The notes: generated by a model not told the origin, from the letters alone. Positions 32,899 through 43,161 are shown, numbered from the stretch's first letter. The stretch: 64,000 nucleotides of DNA from Rhodospirillales bacterium (GCA_019455065.1 JACFNC010000018.1:27961-91960), one strand, 5' to 3'. Translations and numbers: made by a program.

Positions 32899-35316
32899 AT
32901 GCGGCCTCTCGCTCTTCTTTTTTGGGCATCTCTCCTCCTTCCATCCATCGTCCTAGGCGCAGTCGGCTTCCTTTCCTACCGGCAGACCCTGGACCAGGCT
33001 TATGTGCAATCCCAGAACATGGCGTTCATTCTCGAGGAACACGCCGTGCGCGTCTTCGAGGCACAGGCGGGCGCCATCGAGTCCATTGACGGGCGTATCG
33101 CCGGGCTAAATTGGGAAGAGATCGAAGCGTCCGAGGAGGTGCATAGGTTATTACAAACGGTTCGCGACCGCTCTCCGCATGTCGATGGCCTATGGCTGGT
33201 CGGGCCTGAAGGGCGCACGGCAAATAGTGCGGACTTCTTCCCGATGCCTTGGACGACGGTCACCGACCGCGACTATTACCAGGCGCTCACGAAGAGCGAC
33301 GTTATCCACCTCGGCGAGATCATCCAGGGGCGGCTCAAAGGCACTCTGAATTTCAACCTCAGCCGTCGGCGCACCAGCCCGGACGGCGGTTTCGACGGCC
33401 TCATCCTGGTCACCATATCGCTCGACTATTTCGAGCATTTCTGGAGACAGGTTTTGGGGAACGCCGCGCATACCGTCAGCCTTTTCAGGGCGGATGGCAA
33501 AGTGCTGGCCCGATCGCCGGCCTTGACCACGTTGCCCCGGAGCCTGCCGCCCGGCTCGCCCTTTTTCTCGCTGACTGCGACACAAGACAGCGGAACCTAT
33601 GCGTTGCGCTCTTCCTTCGACGGACAGGAGCGCATCATCTCCTTCTCCAAGCTGGGCAACCTCCCCGCCTATATTGCGGTGGGTTTGGACAGGGCGACCA
33701 TGCTCGGTCCATGGAAGCGCCAGGTGGCAACCATGGCCGTGGTCGCCGTGGCGATTACGCTCTTGCTGCTGGCGGCGGTGCGCACGGTGCAGCGGCGGCA
33801 TGAACGCCTGCTCGACGAGATCGCCCGGCGGAGGCAGGCGGAAAGCACGCTGATCGCCCTTGACGAACACGTCGCCGCACTGGAGCGCGCCGATGCCGAG
33901 CTTCGGGACAGCGAGGAACGGTTCCGTTCGCTGTTCGAAACCCTCACGCAGGGCGCCGTGCTTCTCGATGCCGCCGGTCACGTCACCGGCGCCAACACGG
34001 CGGCGGAAGAAATTCTTGGATTGACGGTTGCCGAGATGCAGGAGCGGTCAGCGAACGATCCGCGCTGGCAGGTCGTCGATGCGGACGGCAAGCCCTTTTG
34101 CGACGAGTGCTACCCAGCGGTTCGGGCATTGAAGACCGGCAAGGTGGTTCGGGGGGTGCTTATGGGGGTTCGGAACCCGGCGCGGGACGAACGACGTTGG
34201 ATCATCGTCGACGCGATCCCCCAGAAGCGCCCTGGCGAGGACCGACCGTATGGCGGGTTCACCTTGTTCAGCGACGTCACGGAACAGAAAAAGGCCGAGG
34301 AGGCGCAACGGTTGCTGGTGCGCGAGGTGGACCATCGCGCCAAGAACGCGCTGGCGGTGGTCCAGGCGCTGCTGCGCCTGACCAAGGCGGACAGTCGGGA
34401 GGAGTACATCGAGGCGGTGGAGGGGCGCGTTGCGGCGATGGCGCGCGCCCATACGCTGCTCGCCAAGAGCCGATGGAAGGGGGCAGACCTGGCCGCCTTG
34501 GTCGAAGAGGAACTGGCGCCCTATCTCCCGGCGGAGGGGGCCCACGTCCACCTCGAAGGGCCGCCGCTGCTCCTGCATGCCGAGGCGACCCAAGGCGTGG
34601 CCATGGTGCTCCACGAGCTTGCCACCAACGCGGCCAAGTACGGCGGTTTGTCGACGGCGGAGGGCAGACTATCCGTCACCTGGACACTCGATTCCCCCGG
34701 GAAAGTTCTCGAGTTACGGTGGGTCGAGAGCGGCGGCCCACCGGTCAACCCGCCAGCCACGCGAGGCTTCGGGTCGACTCTCATCCAATCGACCGTGAAG
34801 GGCCAATTGGACGGGGAAATCAGGAAAGAGTGGCTCCCCGAAGGTATGCGGGCGACCATTCGCCTCCCCTCCGGTCATGTCGCCGCAATGGAGGCCCGAA
34901 AAGCCACACGGGCGACGACACCCGCGGCCGCTTCGGCCGACCTTACCGGGTTGCGCGTTCTGCTGGCCGAGGACAATACGCTGGTCTCGCTGGAAGTGAC
35001 CCGCGCCCTCGCCCAGCTTGGCTGCGTGGTGGTCGGCCCGGCAACGACGCTCAAGGACGCCGCCAGGCTGGTCGCGTCCGAAACCGTGGACGTGGCCATC
35101 CTCGATGTCGACTTGCGCGGCAAGAAGGTGTTCCCGGTCGCCGGCCTGCTGGCCAGCCATGACGTTCCGCTGATTTTCTGCACGGGCTTCACGAGCATCG
35201 ACCCGCTCGAGAATGGCGCCTGGGTCGATGCCCCGGTCATCCACAAGCCGTTCAGTCGCGAACAAATCGCGGCGGCGCTGGCGGGCGTCGTGTCGCGGCG
35301 ACAAGTGGCGGTGTAG
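32899..35316 (+). CDS. Hybrid sensor kinase of the HWE family with C-terminal receiver
   Basis: The 805-residue inner-membrane protein has an N-terminal membrane helix (about 5-25), a periplasmic double-Cache-like sensor (about 30-270), a second helix (about 275-297) and a PAS domain (about 340-460). A HWE kinase core follows, with phospho-acceptor H479 in REVDHRAKNAL, HELATNAAKYGG, and the W-x-E signature in RWVESGGPPV. The C-terminal receiver domain (about 685-800) has phospho-acceptor D736 in AILDVDL and the lysine in HKPF. It would sense an extracellular signal and pass phosphate to its own receiver and perhaps onward. No output regulator is adjacent. Confidence 0.9.
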   Translation: MRPLALLFWASLLLPSIVLGAVGFLSYRQTLDQAYVQSQNMAFILEEHAVRVFEAQAGAIESIDGRIAGLNWEEIEASEEVHRLLQTVRDRSPHVDGLWLVGPEGRTANSADFFPMPWTTVTDRDYYQALTKSDVIHLGEIIQGRLKGTLNFNLSRRRTSPDGGFDGLILVTISLDYFEHFWRQVLGNAAHTVSLFRADGKVLARSPALTTLPRSLPPGSPFFSLTATQDSGTYALRSSFDGQERIISFSKLGNLPAYIAVGLDRATMLGPWKRQVATMAVVAVAITLLLLAAVRTVQRRHERLLDEIARRRQAESTLIALDEHVAALERADAELRDSEERFRSLFETLTQGAVLLDAAGHVTGANTAAEEILGLTVAEMQERSANDPRWQVVDADGKPFCDECYPAVRALKTGKVVRGVLMGVRNPARDERRWIIVDAIPQKRPGEDRPYGGFTLFSDVTEQKKAEEAQRLLVREVDHRAKNALAVVQALLRLTKADSREEYIEAVEGRVAAMARAHTLLAKSRWKGADLAALVEEELAPYLPAEGAHVHLEGPPLLLHAEATQGVAMVLHELATNAAKYGGLSTAEGRLSVTWTLDSPGKVLELRWVESGGPPVNPPATRGFGSTLIQSTVKGQLDGEIRKEWLPEGMRATIRLPSGHVAAMEARKATRATTPAAASADLTGLRVLLAEDNTLVSLEVTRALAQLGCVVVGPATTLKDAARLVASETVDVAILDVDLRGKKVFPVAGLLASHDVPLIFCTGFTSIDPLENGAWVDAPVIHKPFSREQIAAALAGVVSRRQVAV

Positions 35317-35323
35317 TCAGCCC

Positions 35324-36322
35324 TTACGGCGAATTGCCCGCTGGACCGCCGGCTTCCGACCTCCAGGCGCGAACCGCCGAGGAAACCCCCGCCACCACCA
35401 GCAACACCGCGGTGCCCTCGATGGCCGTCGGCCAGCAGCCGTCCAGGGCGAAGGAATAACCCACCGCGAACAGCGTTTCCGAGGCGATGAGCTGCCCCGC
35501 CAAACCGACCGGCAGGCGGGCGCTGGCCTCGTTCCACAGCCAGCCCGCAAGCCATGACGCGCCGACGCCCAGCACCACCGCGACCCCCGCGAACTGCGCA
35601 AGTTCGGAGGTCGTGCGCCCGGCCATGCCGAAATCGGCAACGTCCAGCGCAAGCGCCGCCGGCAGCAGCGCCAAAATCCCGACCAGCGTGCCGGCACCGG
35701 TAAGCGACGACCAGCGCGCCGAGGGCATGTCGGGATGGCGTTTCAGCCATTCCGCGTTGGCGACGGCATAGATCGTCCACAAGCCCAGCGCTCCGACGGC
35801 GGCGGCGAGCCCGAGCCACGCTTGCGAGGAAGCGGACGGGGCGCCGCCCACCCCCGGAAGGTTCAATAGGCCGATCCCGGCGGTGAGCATGACCGTCGGC
35901 AGCGCCAGTCGCGCCAATGGAAGGCGGCGGTCGCGCAGGCCGCCGACCACCGCCACGGTCGCCGGCAGACAGCCGATGATGACCGCAGTCAGCGGCGCAC
36001 CGACCAACCGGACGGCCGCCACGACCGCCGTGTAATAGAAGACGTTGCCCACGAGGCCCAACAGGATGGCGGCGCGCCAGACGCGCCAGGGCACTCCGGC
36101 AACCCGAAACCGGCCCGTCGCGAGAAGGGTGACGGAAAAGGCACCGAAGACCAGAAAGCGGCCGGCGGCGAGGTCCACCGCCCCGAATTCGGGTAGCAGC
36201 CTGGGCGCGACGAACACGAAACCCCACAAGGCGCCGGCGGCCAAGCCGCAGGCGATCCCCGCCGCCGTGCGCGTCGCTTCTCGCCCCCGATTCGGCGACA
36301 CTGGAACACCCCCGACCGGCAT
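35324..36322 (-). CDS. DMT-superfamily (EamA-like) transporter
   Basis: This 332-residue membrane protein has about ten hydrophobic helices arranged as two EamA halves, beginning TAAGIACGLAAGALWGFVF. DMT transporters move small metabolites across the inner membrane. The ATG at 36322 is chosen because hydrophobic similarity begins soon after it; the open frame extends 46 codons further upstream over the cobU start. It lies between the hybrid kinase and cobU, on the opposite strand to both, so a link to cobalamin precursors is only a guess from position. Confidence 0.85.
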   Translation of the reverse strand: MPVGGVPVSPNRGREATRTAAGIACGLAAGALWGFVFVAPRLLPEFGAVDLAAGRFLVFGAFSVTLLATGRFRVAGVPWRVWRAAILLGLVGNVFYYTAVVAAVRLVGAPLTAVIIGCLPATVAVVGGLRDRRLPLARLALPTVMLTAGIGLLNLPGVGGAPSASSQAWLGLAAAVGALGLWTIYAVANAEWLKRHPDMPSARWSSLTGAGTLVGILALLPAALALDVADFGMAGRTTSELAQFAGVAVVLGVGASWLAGWLWNEASARLPVGLAGQLIASETLFAVGYSFALDGCWPTAIEGTAVLLVVAGVSSAVRAWRSEAGGPAGNSP

Positions 36323-36371
36323 GTTACGGTTCGCCCTCGCATTCCGGACGGGCGAAGGCGGGACGGACATC

Positions 36372-36929
36372 ATGCCATTGGCCAACAGCGGCCGGAAGGC
36401 GCCTTCGGCGGGTTCGGGCGGTCCGATCACGCTGGTGCTCGGCGGCGCGCGGTCGGGCAAGAGCGCCTATGCCGAAGCTTTGATCGGCGGCGCATCCGCG
36501 GTCTACCTGGCAACCGGCCAAGCCGGCGATGACGAAATGGCGGCGCGCATCGCCCATCATCGGCGGCGGCGCGGGGCCAACTGGACGACGGTCGAGGAAC
36601 CGGTCGCGCTGGCGGCCGCGTTGCGGGCTTGGTCGCGGCCCGAGCGCCCGGTCCTGGTCGACTGCCTGACGCTGTGGGTGTCCAACCTGCTCTTGGCGAA
36701 CCGGGACGTGGCGGAAGAGGCCGAAGTTCTGATCACGGCGCTGGCCGAGATGCCGGGCTCGGTGGTGTTGGTGGCCAACGAGGTCGGCCTCGGCATCGTG
36801 CCGGAGAACGCGCTGGCGCGGCGGTTCCGCGACGAGGCGGGCCGGCTGAACCAGGCCGTGGCCGCCGTCGCGCAGCGGGTGGTATTCATGGCGGCGGGCC
36901 TTCCGATGGTGCTGAAGGACAGCCCATGA
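36372..36929 (+). CDS. cobU: Adenosylcobinamide kinase/guanylyltransferase
   Basis: CobU phosphorylates adenosylcobinamide and then attaches GMP, giving the substrate of CobS. The 185-residue protein has the P-loop GGARSGKS (G24-S31), DCLTLWVSNLL and NEVGLGIVPENALARRFRDE, all typical. The ATG at 36372 is chosen; an upstream ATG at 36321 would add 17 residues. Its stop overlaps the start of the next gene (ATGA). Confidence 0.95.
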   Translation: MPLANSGRKAPSAGSGGPITLVLGGARSGKSAYAEALIGGASAVYLATGQAGDDEMAARIAHHRRRRGANWTTVEEPVALAAALRAWSRPERPVLVDCLTLWVSNLLLANRDVAEEAEVLITALAEMPGSVVLVANEVGLGIVPENALARRFRDEAGRLNQAVAAVAQRVVFMAAGLPMVLKDSP

Positions 36930-37513
36930 CCCCGACCTCGGATGATCGTGCCCGGCTACAAGCCGCGCTTCCCAAAGGGACGCGGATGCGCGCCATACCC
37001 TTTGGAGAGGCGGTGGCCGGCGGCGAAGCGGCGGTGGCCAAATTGTCGGAACGCCCGGCGCGCATCGCCCTCGTCCTGGCCGAAAGCCAAGACATTCTGG
37101 CGCAGGCGGCGTTGAGCGTCCTGGGGACTTTGGCCGACGCCGGCGACGCCATCCCCGATGGTCCAGACGATGCGGCGGAGTTGCTCGCCCGGCTGGGGGG
37201 GCGGCGGCCGGCATTCGCCGAGTCACTGCTTTTGCCCGATTATCTAGCCTTTTTTCACGCCCTTCCGGGCTCCTTCCAGGTTGGCGTAGCGGATCGCTGG
37301 GGCGCGGCGGAACAAGACCCCCGGTTCCGCGCCGGCGAACTCCATTGCGGCACCTTCGCATTGCCGGTGACGCGGTGCGGCCGCGTCGCGATCGTCGTCG
37401 CCGCCCCTACGGGCAACATCCCACCGCGCCACGGCAAGCTTGCCGTGCATGCTTGGCTCCAGGACGTGTTCAGGGCCGACGCAGCGTTTTTGCTGGAGAT
37501 GTCGCAACCCTGA
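36926..37513 (+). CDS. Hypothetical protein translationally coupled to cobU
   Basis: The 195-residue cytoplasmic protein starts within the cobU stop codon (ATGA overlap), so the two are translated together. It has no signal peptide or clear membrane helix. Landmarks are ARIALVLAESQDILAQAALS, a central LPGSFQVGVADRWG, a cysteine pair (LHCGTF and TRCGRVAIVVAAP) and LAVHAWLQDVF near the end. I do not recognise the family. Its position suggests a part in cobalamin metabolism, but nothing in the sequence proves it. Confidence 0.75.
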   Translation: MTPTSDDRARLQAALPKGTRMRAIPFGEAVAGGEAAVAKLSERPARIALVLAESQDILAQAALSVLGTLADAGDAIPDGPDDAAELLARLGGRRPAFAESLLLPDYLAFFHALPGSFQVGVADRWGAAEQDPRFRAGELHCGTFALPVTRCGRVAIVVAAPTGNIPPRHGKLAVHAWLQDVFRADAAFLLEMSQP

Positions 37514-37582
37514 CCATCGTCTTGTGACAGGCCCTGGTTGGCGATACCCTGCCGGGCAAGACGCTACGACAAGGGGGTAGGG

Positions 37583-38257
37583 ATGTTTCGGCGCATGACG
37601 TGGCTTGCCGCGGTGCTGGTCGCGGTCGGCATATGGGCCGGCCCGGCGACGGCCGCGCCCAGCGAGTCGCAAAAACTGGTGGCGCGGGCGGCGGCCACCC
37701 TCGAGCGCCTGGCCTCCAACGAGAACTTCCGTGAGCGGCTTCAGCCAATGTTGTCGCGGGCGAGGGCGGTGCTCATCGTCCCCCATCTGGTGAAGGCGGG
37801 ATTCGTTCTCGGCGGCGAATACGGCGAGGGCGTCATGCTGACGCGCGGCCCCGATGGCTGGAGCCACCCCGCCTTCTATGCGCTGGCCTCGGGCAGCCTG
37901 GGACTGCAAGCCGGAATTCAGGATTCCGAAGTCATCTTCATCGTTATGACCGACCGCGCCTTGCAGGCGATTCTCGCCAACTCGCTGAAGTTGGGCGCCG
38001 ACGTCGGGGTCGCCTTTCTGACCATCGGCGGCGGCCTCGAGGCGTCGACCACGACCAACATGCGCGCCGACATCTATGCCTTCTCGCACAGCGTCGGCTT
38101 CTTCGGCGGCGGGGCGCTGGAGGGGGCGGTCATCAAGCCGCTGGAAAGCTGGAACCGGTCCTACTACCGCCGGGGCGTGACCCCGGCCGACATCCTGATC
38201 GCACGTACGGTGGCCAATCCCGGCGCCGACCGGCTGCGCGACCTGCTGCGCGACTGA
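37583..38257 (+). CDS. SYLF/YSC84-domain lipid-binding protein
   Basis: The 224-residue protein has a signal peptide (MFRRMTWLAAVLVAVG, cut near ATAAP) and a SYLF domain over most of the mature part (ARAVLIVPHLVKAGFVLGGEYGEG, GLQAGIQDSEVIFIVMT, GADVGVAF, then ADIYAFSHSVGFFGG). SYLF domains bind phosphoinositides or other lipids in eukaryotes; the bacterial role is unclear. A strong AAGGGGG site precedes the ATG. The AEC transporter gene follows after 9 bases, so they may share a transcript. Confidence 0.9.
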   Translation: MFRRMTWLAAVLVAVGIWAGPATAAPSESQKLVARAAATLERLASNENFRERLQPMLSRARAVLIVPHLVKAGFVLGGEYGEGVMLTRGPDGWSHPAFYALASGSLGLQAGIQDSEVIFIVMTDRALQAILANSLKLGADVGVAFLTIGGGLEASTTTNMRADIYAFSHSVGFFGGGALEGAVIKPLESWNRSYYRRGVTPADILIARTVANPGADRLRDLLRD

Positions 38258-38266
38258 CCCGCCAGC

Positions 38267-39187
38267 GTGCTCGACACCGCGCTCTTCCTAAAGCTGTTCC
38301 CGCTCTATGCCCTGGTCGCGCTCGGCCTCGTGGGCGGGCGGCTGTTCGACATCCGCAGCCAGGACGTCGGCAAGATCCTGCTCTACTTCCTCGGGCCCGC
38401 GGTCATCTTCAAAGGCTTTTATGGGGCACGGGGCGAAGCCATGCTCGTGCTGCCGCTGGGGGTGTTCGTCCTGTCGACCTTGCTCGGACTCATCGCTCTG
38501 TGGCTGGCGACCCGCTTCTGGAGGGACGGACGGCAGAATATCGCCGCGTTCACGGCGGGCACGGGTAACACCGGCTACTTCGGCATTCCCGCCTGTCTGT
38601 CGCTGATCGGCCCGGACTCCTTCCCTTACGTGGTCATGTTCGCCTTCGGCACCGTCGCCTACGAGGTCAGCATCGGCTTCTACATGGTGGCGCGGTCGAA
38701 GGCGACGGTGCGCACGGCGTTGCTGCGAGTCGTCTCCTATCCCGGCCTGCACGCCGCCTGGCTCGGCCTGCTGCTGAACGTCTACGGGGTGCGGCTGCCC
38801 GCCTATGCCGTCGAGACGGTGGACTTCCTGGCCGGGGGATACAGCACGCTGGGCATGATGATCGTCGGACTGGGGCTGGCGACGGTGAAGCTGGGCCGGC
38901 CCGACATCGGATTCACCCTGTTCGCCTTCATCTTCAAGTTCGCGGTCTGGCCCGCGATCATCTTCGCTTTCGTCGCCGCCGACCGGGCCGTGTTCGGCCT
39001 GTTCGGCGCCACCGCCCATCAGGTGCTGCTCATCCAGTCGCTGGTGCCGCTGGCGGCGCTGACCGTGGTCCATGCCACGATTCGCCAGGTCCACCCCGAC
39101 GCCGCTGCACTCGCGGTCGGCGCGAGCACGGTATTCGCGCTGTTCTTCCTGCCGTTCGGGCTGAGCCTGGCGGCACGGCTGTTGTAG
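38267..39187 (+). CDS. AEC family transporter
   Basis: This 306-residue membrane protein has about eight to ten hydrophobic helices and matches the auxin efflux carrier family. The conserved segments are TAGTGNTGYFGIPACLSLIG in the first half and STLGMMIVGLGLATV in the second. Bacterial members export small organic acids. The start is GTG, nine bases after the SYLF gene. The substrate is not known. Confidence 0.9.
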   Translation: MLDTALFLKLFPLYALVALGLVGGRLFDIRSQDVGKILLYFLGPAVIFKGFYGARGEAMLVLPLGVFVLSTLLGLIALWLATRFWRDGRQNIAAFTAGTGNTGYFGIPACLSLIGPDSFPYVVMFAFGTVAYEVSIGFYMVARSKATVRTALLRVVSYPGLHAAWLGLLLNVYGVRLPAYAVETVDFLAGGYSTLGMMIVGLGLATVKLGRPDIGFTLFAFIFKFAVWPAIIFAFVAADRAVFGLFGATAHQVLLIQSLVPLAALTVVHATIRQVHPDAAALAVGASTVFALFFLPFGLSLAARLL

Positions 39188-39192
39188 GGCCG

Positions 39193-39480
39193 TCAGGGAC
39201 GCCGACGGTCGACGCTGGGCGAGCGCCGCCGCTGTTCGATGTCGAACGGCGCGTCCGCCATCAGCGCGTCGACGCGCGGCCACCGCACGAAGGCGAAGGC
39301 CCACAGGCCGATCAGATAGAAGAACGGGAACAGCACCAATAGCGACCACCAGGGCGACAATCCGGCCTTGCGCAACACTTGCACGTTCAGCCAAATCAGC
39401 AACGCCGCGACCAGTACGGTAAGGACGGCCGACCACCAGGGCAGCGTAACGAACCAGCCGCCGTAGCCACCCCCCATCAT
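39193..39480 (-). CDS. Small membrane protein (second of a tandem pair)
   Basis: The 95-residue protein has two hydrophobic helices (SAVLTVLVAALLIWL and SLLVLFPFFYLIGLWAFAFV), joined by the segment LRKAGLSPWW, and a charged C-terminal tail rich in arginine. The joining segment is also in the gene just upstream. Its ATG overlaps that gene's stop (ATGA). Function unknown. Confidence 0.75.
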   Translation of the reverse strand: MMGGGYGGWFVTLPWWSAVLTVLVAALLIWLNVQVLRKAGLSPWWSLLVLFPFFYLIGLWAFAFVRWPRVDALMADAPFDIEQRRRSPSVDRRRP

Positions 39481-39665
39481 GGCAGCGATCCCCGCGCGTC
39501 CTGGACCGGCCACGGCGCCAGCGCCAGAATGGCAAGAGCGACCGGCCCGCCAACCCAGGGTATGAGCACGATGAGCGACCATGCGGGATTGAAACCGGCG
39601 CGCCGGAACACCCGCCACAGCGGAATGACCACCAGCACCGACACCCAGAACCACCACCAGAGCAC
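39477..39665 (-). CDS. Small membrane protein (first of a tandem pair)
   Basis: The 62-residue protein starts at a GTG preceded by an excellent GGAGGTG ribosome binding site. It has two hydrophobic helices separated by FRRAGFNPAWS, similar to LRKAGLSPWWS in its downstream partner, so the pair arose by duplication. It shares a 4-base overlap with that partner, and they lie upstream of nothing else on the strand except rlmN further back. Function unknown. Confidence 0.75.
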   Translation of the reverse strand: MLWWWFWVSVLVVIPLWRVFRRAGFNPAWSLIVLIPWVGGPVALAILALAPWPVQDARGSLP

Positions 39666-39735
39666 GGGGCACCTCCGTCGATTTCCCTGACATGAGGCGG
39701 TCGGTCGGCGACGCAACCGCCGTACCCGGAAGAGT

Positions 39736-40875
<1,140 letters not shown>

Positions 40876-40925
40876 GGCGCTTTCATATAGAACCGGCCCG
40901 CCGCGCGGCAACGGATTTCGCGGCC

Positions 40926-41450
40926 CTATTTGATCCCACAGGCCTTGTTGATGGCGTTGCGGCTGGCGGTGAAGCCGGAGAGGGAATAGGTATCGACCGT
41001 TTTCTTGCCCTTCGCCGGCGTGCCGCGGACCACCATCTGGTTGCCCTTGGCCATCGCCTCCGCCAGCGCCTTGTCCCCCTTGGCGTCGGCCATCCAGGCG
41101 CCGTCGCCGCTGGTGAACAGCTTGAACTTCGTGCCGCCGTCGATCTCGACCTCGACCTCGCTGCCCTTCTGATAGGCATAGCCGGCGAACACGCCGACCA
41201 CGTCGACGCTCTTTTCGCCAGGCCGGTGGGTAACCGAGACATAGGGCCCGCCGCGGTCCTTGGCGGAGTTCTCGCTGCTTTTCGGGGCGCTGGCGATGTA
41301 GCAGACCTTGCCGCCCTTCTCCGTATAGGCGTAGGCTTCCCAGGCACCGTTGGTTCCGAGCAGCTTGGCAGCCGCCGCCAGCGCGGGCGTCGCGACCGCG
41401 AGACCCAGCGCGATGGTGAGGATGCCGCCGGCTGATTTCATCGGGATCAT
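40926..41450 (-). CDS. IalB-family (invasion-associated locus B) protein
   Basis: The 174-residue protein has a signal peptide (about 1-26, ending TPALAAA) and an IalB domain ([22 protein letters not shown], then [15 protein letters not shown] and [19 protein letters not shown]). The two cysteines (VCYI and KACG) are typical and probably paired. IalB proteins are common periplasmic proteins of alphaproteobacteria; their activity is not known. An AAGGAG site fixes the first ATG. It precedes rlmN by 50 bases on the same strand. Confidence 0.9.
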   Translation of the reverse strand: MIPMKSAGGILTIALGLAVATPALAAAAKLLGTNGAWEAYAYTEKGGKVCYIASAPKSSENSAKDRGGPYVSVTHRPGEKSVDVVGVFAGYAYQKGSEVEVEIDGGTKFKLFTSGDGAWMADAKGDKALAEAMAKGNQMVVRGTPAKGKKTVDTYSLSGFTASRNAINKACGIK

Positions 41451-41525
41451 CGGCTCTCCTTTTTCGTACCCGCCCCCCGGGGCTTTTTTGGTCCGCCGGC
41501 CGCCGTTCTGTCAACCTTCGAAGCC

Positions 41526-42515
41526 ATGTCCGCTAATCCCGTGCTCGTCGAGGTCTTGCGGGGCGACCGCGTGGAGAGCTTGCACCGCGGCGCCGTCGCC
41601 GTGGCCGCCGCCGACGGGCGCCTGGTGATCGGCCGGGGCGACTTCGGGCGGCCCGTCTTTCCTCGCTCGGCGGTCAAGCCGTTGCAGGCCCTGCCGCTGA
41701 TCGAGACGGGGGCGGCCGACCGATTCGGGCTGGACGCACGCCACATCGCCCTCGCCTGCGCCTCGCATTCGGGTACGTCCGAACACACGGGCCGCGTCGC
41801 CGAGTGGCTGGAGCGCCTCGGCCTCGGGCCGGACGCTCTGGGATGCGGCGCGCACGTCCCCATCGACGCGGCGGCGGCGCACGCCCTGATCCGCGCCGGA
41901 GAAGGCCCGAGCGCCCTGCACAACAACTGCTCGGGCAAACACACGGGGTTCCTGTCGGCGGCCCGCCACCTCGGCGAGACGACGGCCGGCTACATTCGCC
42001 GCGACCATCCGGCCCAGCGGCGGGTGGCGGCGACGCTCGCCGAGATGACGGGGGCCGCGGACGCGCCGTGGGCCGTCGACGGCTGCGGCATCCCGACCTT
42101 CGCCCTGCCGCTGTCCGCCATCGCCGCCGGCATGGCGCGCCTGGCCGACCCGGCGGCATTGGCGCCCGCGCGGCGCGGCGCCGTCCTGCGCATCCGCGAC
42201 GCCATGAGCCGGCATCCGGTCCTGGTGGCGGGACCGGGCCGCTTCGACACCGAGGTCATGACCGCGGCCCCGCAGGTGCTGGTCAAGGGCGGGGCCGAGG
42301 GCGTGCATGCCGCCATCCTGCCGGCGCGGGGGCTCGGCGTTGCGGTCAAGATCGACGACGGTGCCGGCCGCGCCGCCGAGGTCGCGATGCTCGCGGTTCT
42401 GCACGGCCTGGGGGCCTTCACCCCGGAGCAGTGGGCTGCGCTCGAACACCGCGCGCGGCCGGTCATCCGGAACGTGGCCGGGCTGCCGGTGGGATGTGCA
42501 AGGCCCGCGCCGTAG
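41526..42515 (+). CDS. ansA: L-asparaginase II, rhizobial (thermolabile) type
   Basis: The 329-residue protein matches the rhizobial-type asparaginase family, which hydrolyses asparagine to aspartate and ammonia and is unrelated to E. coli asparaginases. Landmarks include [47 protein letters not shown] (active-site serine-lysine region) and [13 protein letters not shown]. There is no signal peptide. It diverges from the IalB gene across 75 bases. Confidence 0.92.
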   Translation: MSANPVLVEVLRGDRVESLHRGAVAVAAADGRLVIGRGDFGRPVFPRSAVKPLQALPLIETGAADRFGLDARHIALACASHSGTSEHTGRVAEWLERLGLGPDALGCGAHVPIDAAAAHALIRAGEGPSALHNNCSGKHTGFLSAARHLGETTAGYIRRDHPAQRRVAATLAEMTGAADAPWAVDGCGIPTFALPLSAIAAGMARLADPAALAPARRGAVLRIRDAMSRHPVLVAGPGRFDTEVMTAAPQVLVKGGAEGVHAAILPARGLGVAVKIDDGAGRAAEVAMLAVLHGLGAFTPEQWAALEHRARPVIRNVAGLPVGCARPAP

Positions 42516-42525
42516 CGCCTCGACC

Positions 42526-43080
42526 TCATCCCTCGCGGTAGCGCTCCATGCGCTCGGCGCTGCGGAAGCGCGGGCCGCCATGCCGATGCGCCTCCGGTGC
42601 CGCCGCCTCGGCGCCGGTCATCAGGGGGCGCTGGCCGAAGCGGCCGCCGCTGAGCAGCCGGTCGTACATGACGATGGCGCCGGCCACCGCGAGATTGACG
42701 CAGAAGCGGGTCGGGATGCGCACCACATGGTCGCAGCGCTCCAGCATGGCCGGGGTCAGCGCGCCGCGCTCGCGCCCCAGCACGTAGGCGGCGGTGGGGG
42801 GATGGGGGAAGACGGGCAGCGCCACGGCATCGTCGAGCAGTTCGACCCCGACCAGCCGGCACCCCTCGGGCAGCAGCATCGACGCCACGTCGGGAAAACT
42901 GTAGAAAGGCACCTGCCCCGGCGCGTCCGAGGTGTCGGCGCGGAAGCCGCCGCCCCGGGAGTAGTCGGCGGCGACCGTGAACACGAAGCTGGCGCCGAAG
43001 GCGTGCGCCGTGCGAAACAGGCTGCCCACGTTCAAGGCCTTGCTGACGCCCTCGACGCCGATTCCGAAATATCCCCGCAT
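42526..43080 (-). CDS. TrmH/SpoU-family RNA 2'-O-methyltransferase
   Basis: The 184-residue protein is a SPOUT methyltransferase with motif 1 NVGSLFRTAHAFGA, motif 2 VLGRERGALTP and motif 3 RIPTRFCVNLAVAGAIVMYD, where the knotted fold binds S-adenosylmethionine. It should methylate a ribose in tRNA or rRNA; its target is not evident. The ATG at 43080 is preferred over a GTG three codons before it. It converges with the asparaginase gene. Confidence 0.88.
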   Translation of the reverse strand: MRGYFGIGVEGVSKALNVGSLFRTAHAFGASFVFTVAADYSRGGGFRADTSDAPGQVPFYSFPDVASMLLPEGCRLVGVELLDDAVALPVFPHPPTAAYVLGRERGALTPAMLERCDHVVRIPTRFCVNLAVAGAIVMYDRLLSGGRFGQRPLMTGAEAAAPEAHRHGGPRFRSAERMERYREG

Positions 43081-43110
43081 CCTTGCCACCTTATCGACAG
43101 GAGGATTCGC

Positions 43111-43161
43111 ATGATGGCCGAAAACCCGCTCCGTTCAAGGCGTCCGGCATGCGCGCGGTGA
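43111..43161 (+). CDS. Short upstream peptide before the quinone oxidoreductase gene
   Basis: The strongest ribosome binding site here (ACAGGAGG) is placed for the ATG-ATG at 43111, not for the oxidoreductase ATG at 43149. That frame codes for only 16 residues (MMAENPLRSRRPACAR) and stops at 43161, overlapping the oxidoreductase start by 13 bases. It may be a leader that couples translation of the next gene. A frameshift or a misplaced start are alternatives. Confidence 0.4.
   Translation: MMAENPLRSRRPACAR

Noticed and set aside
41472..41489. GCCCC/GGGGC hairpin followed by six T on the plus strand, between the IalB and asparaginase genes
   Set aside because: No plus-strand gene ends upstream of it and the stem has only a 2-base loop, so I cannot support it as a terminator. 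It may be chance.
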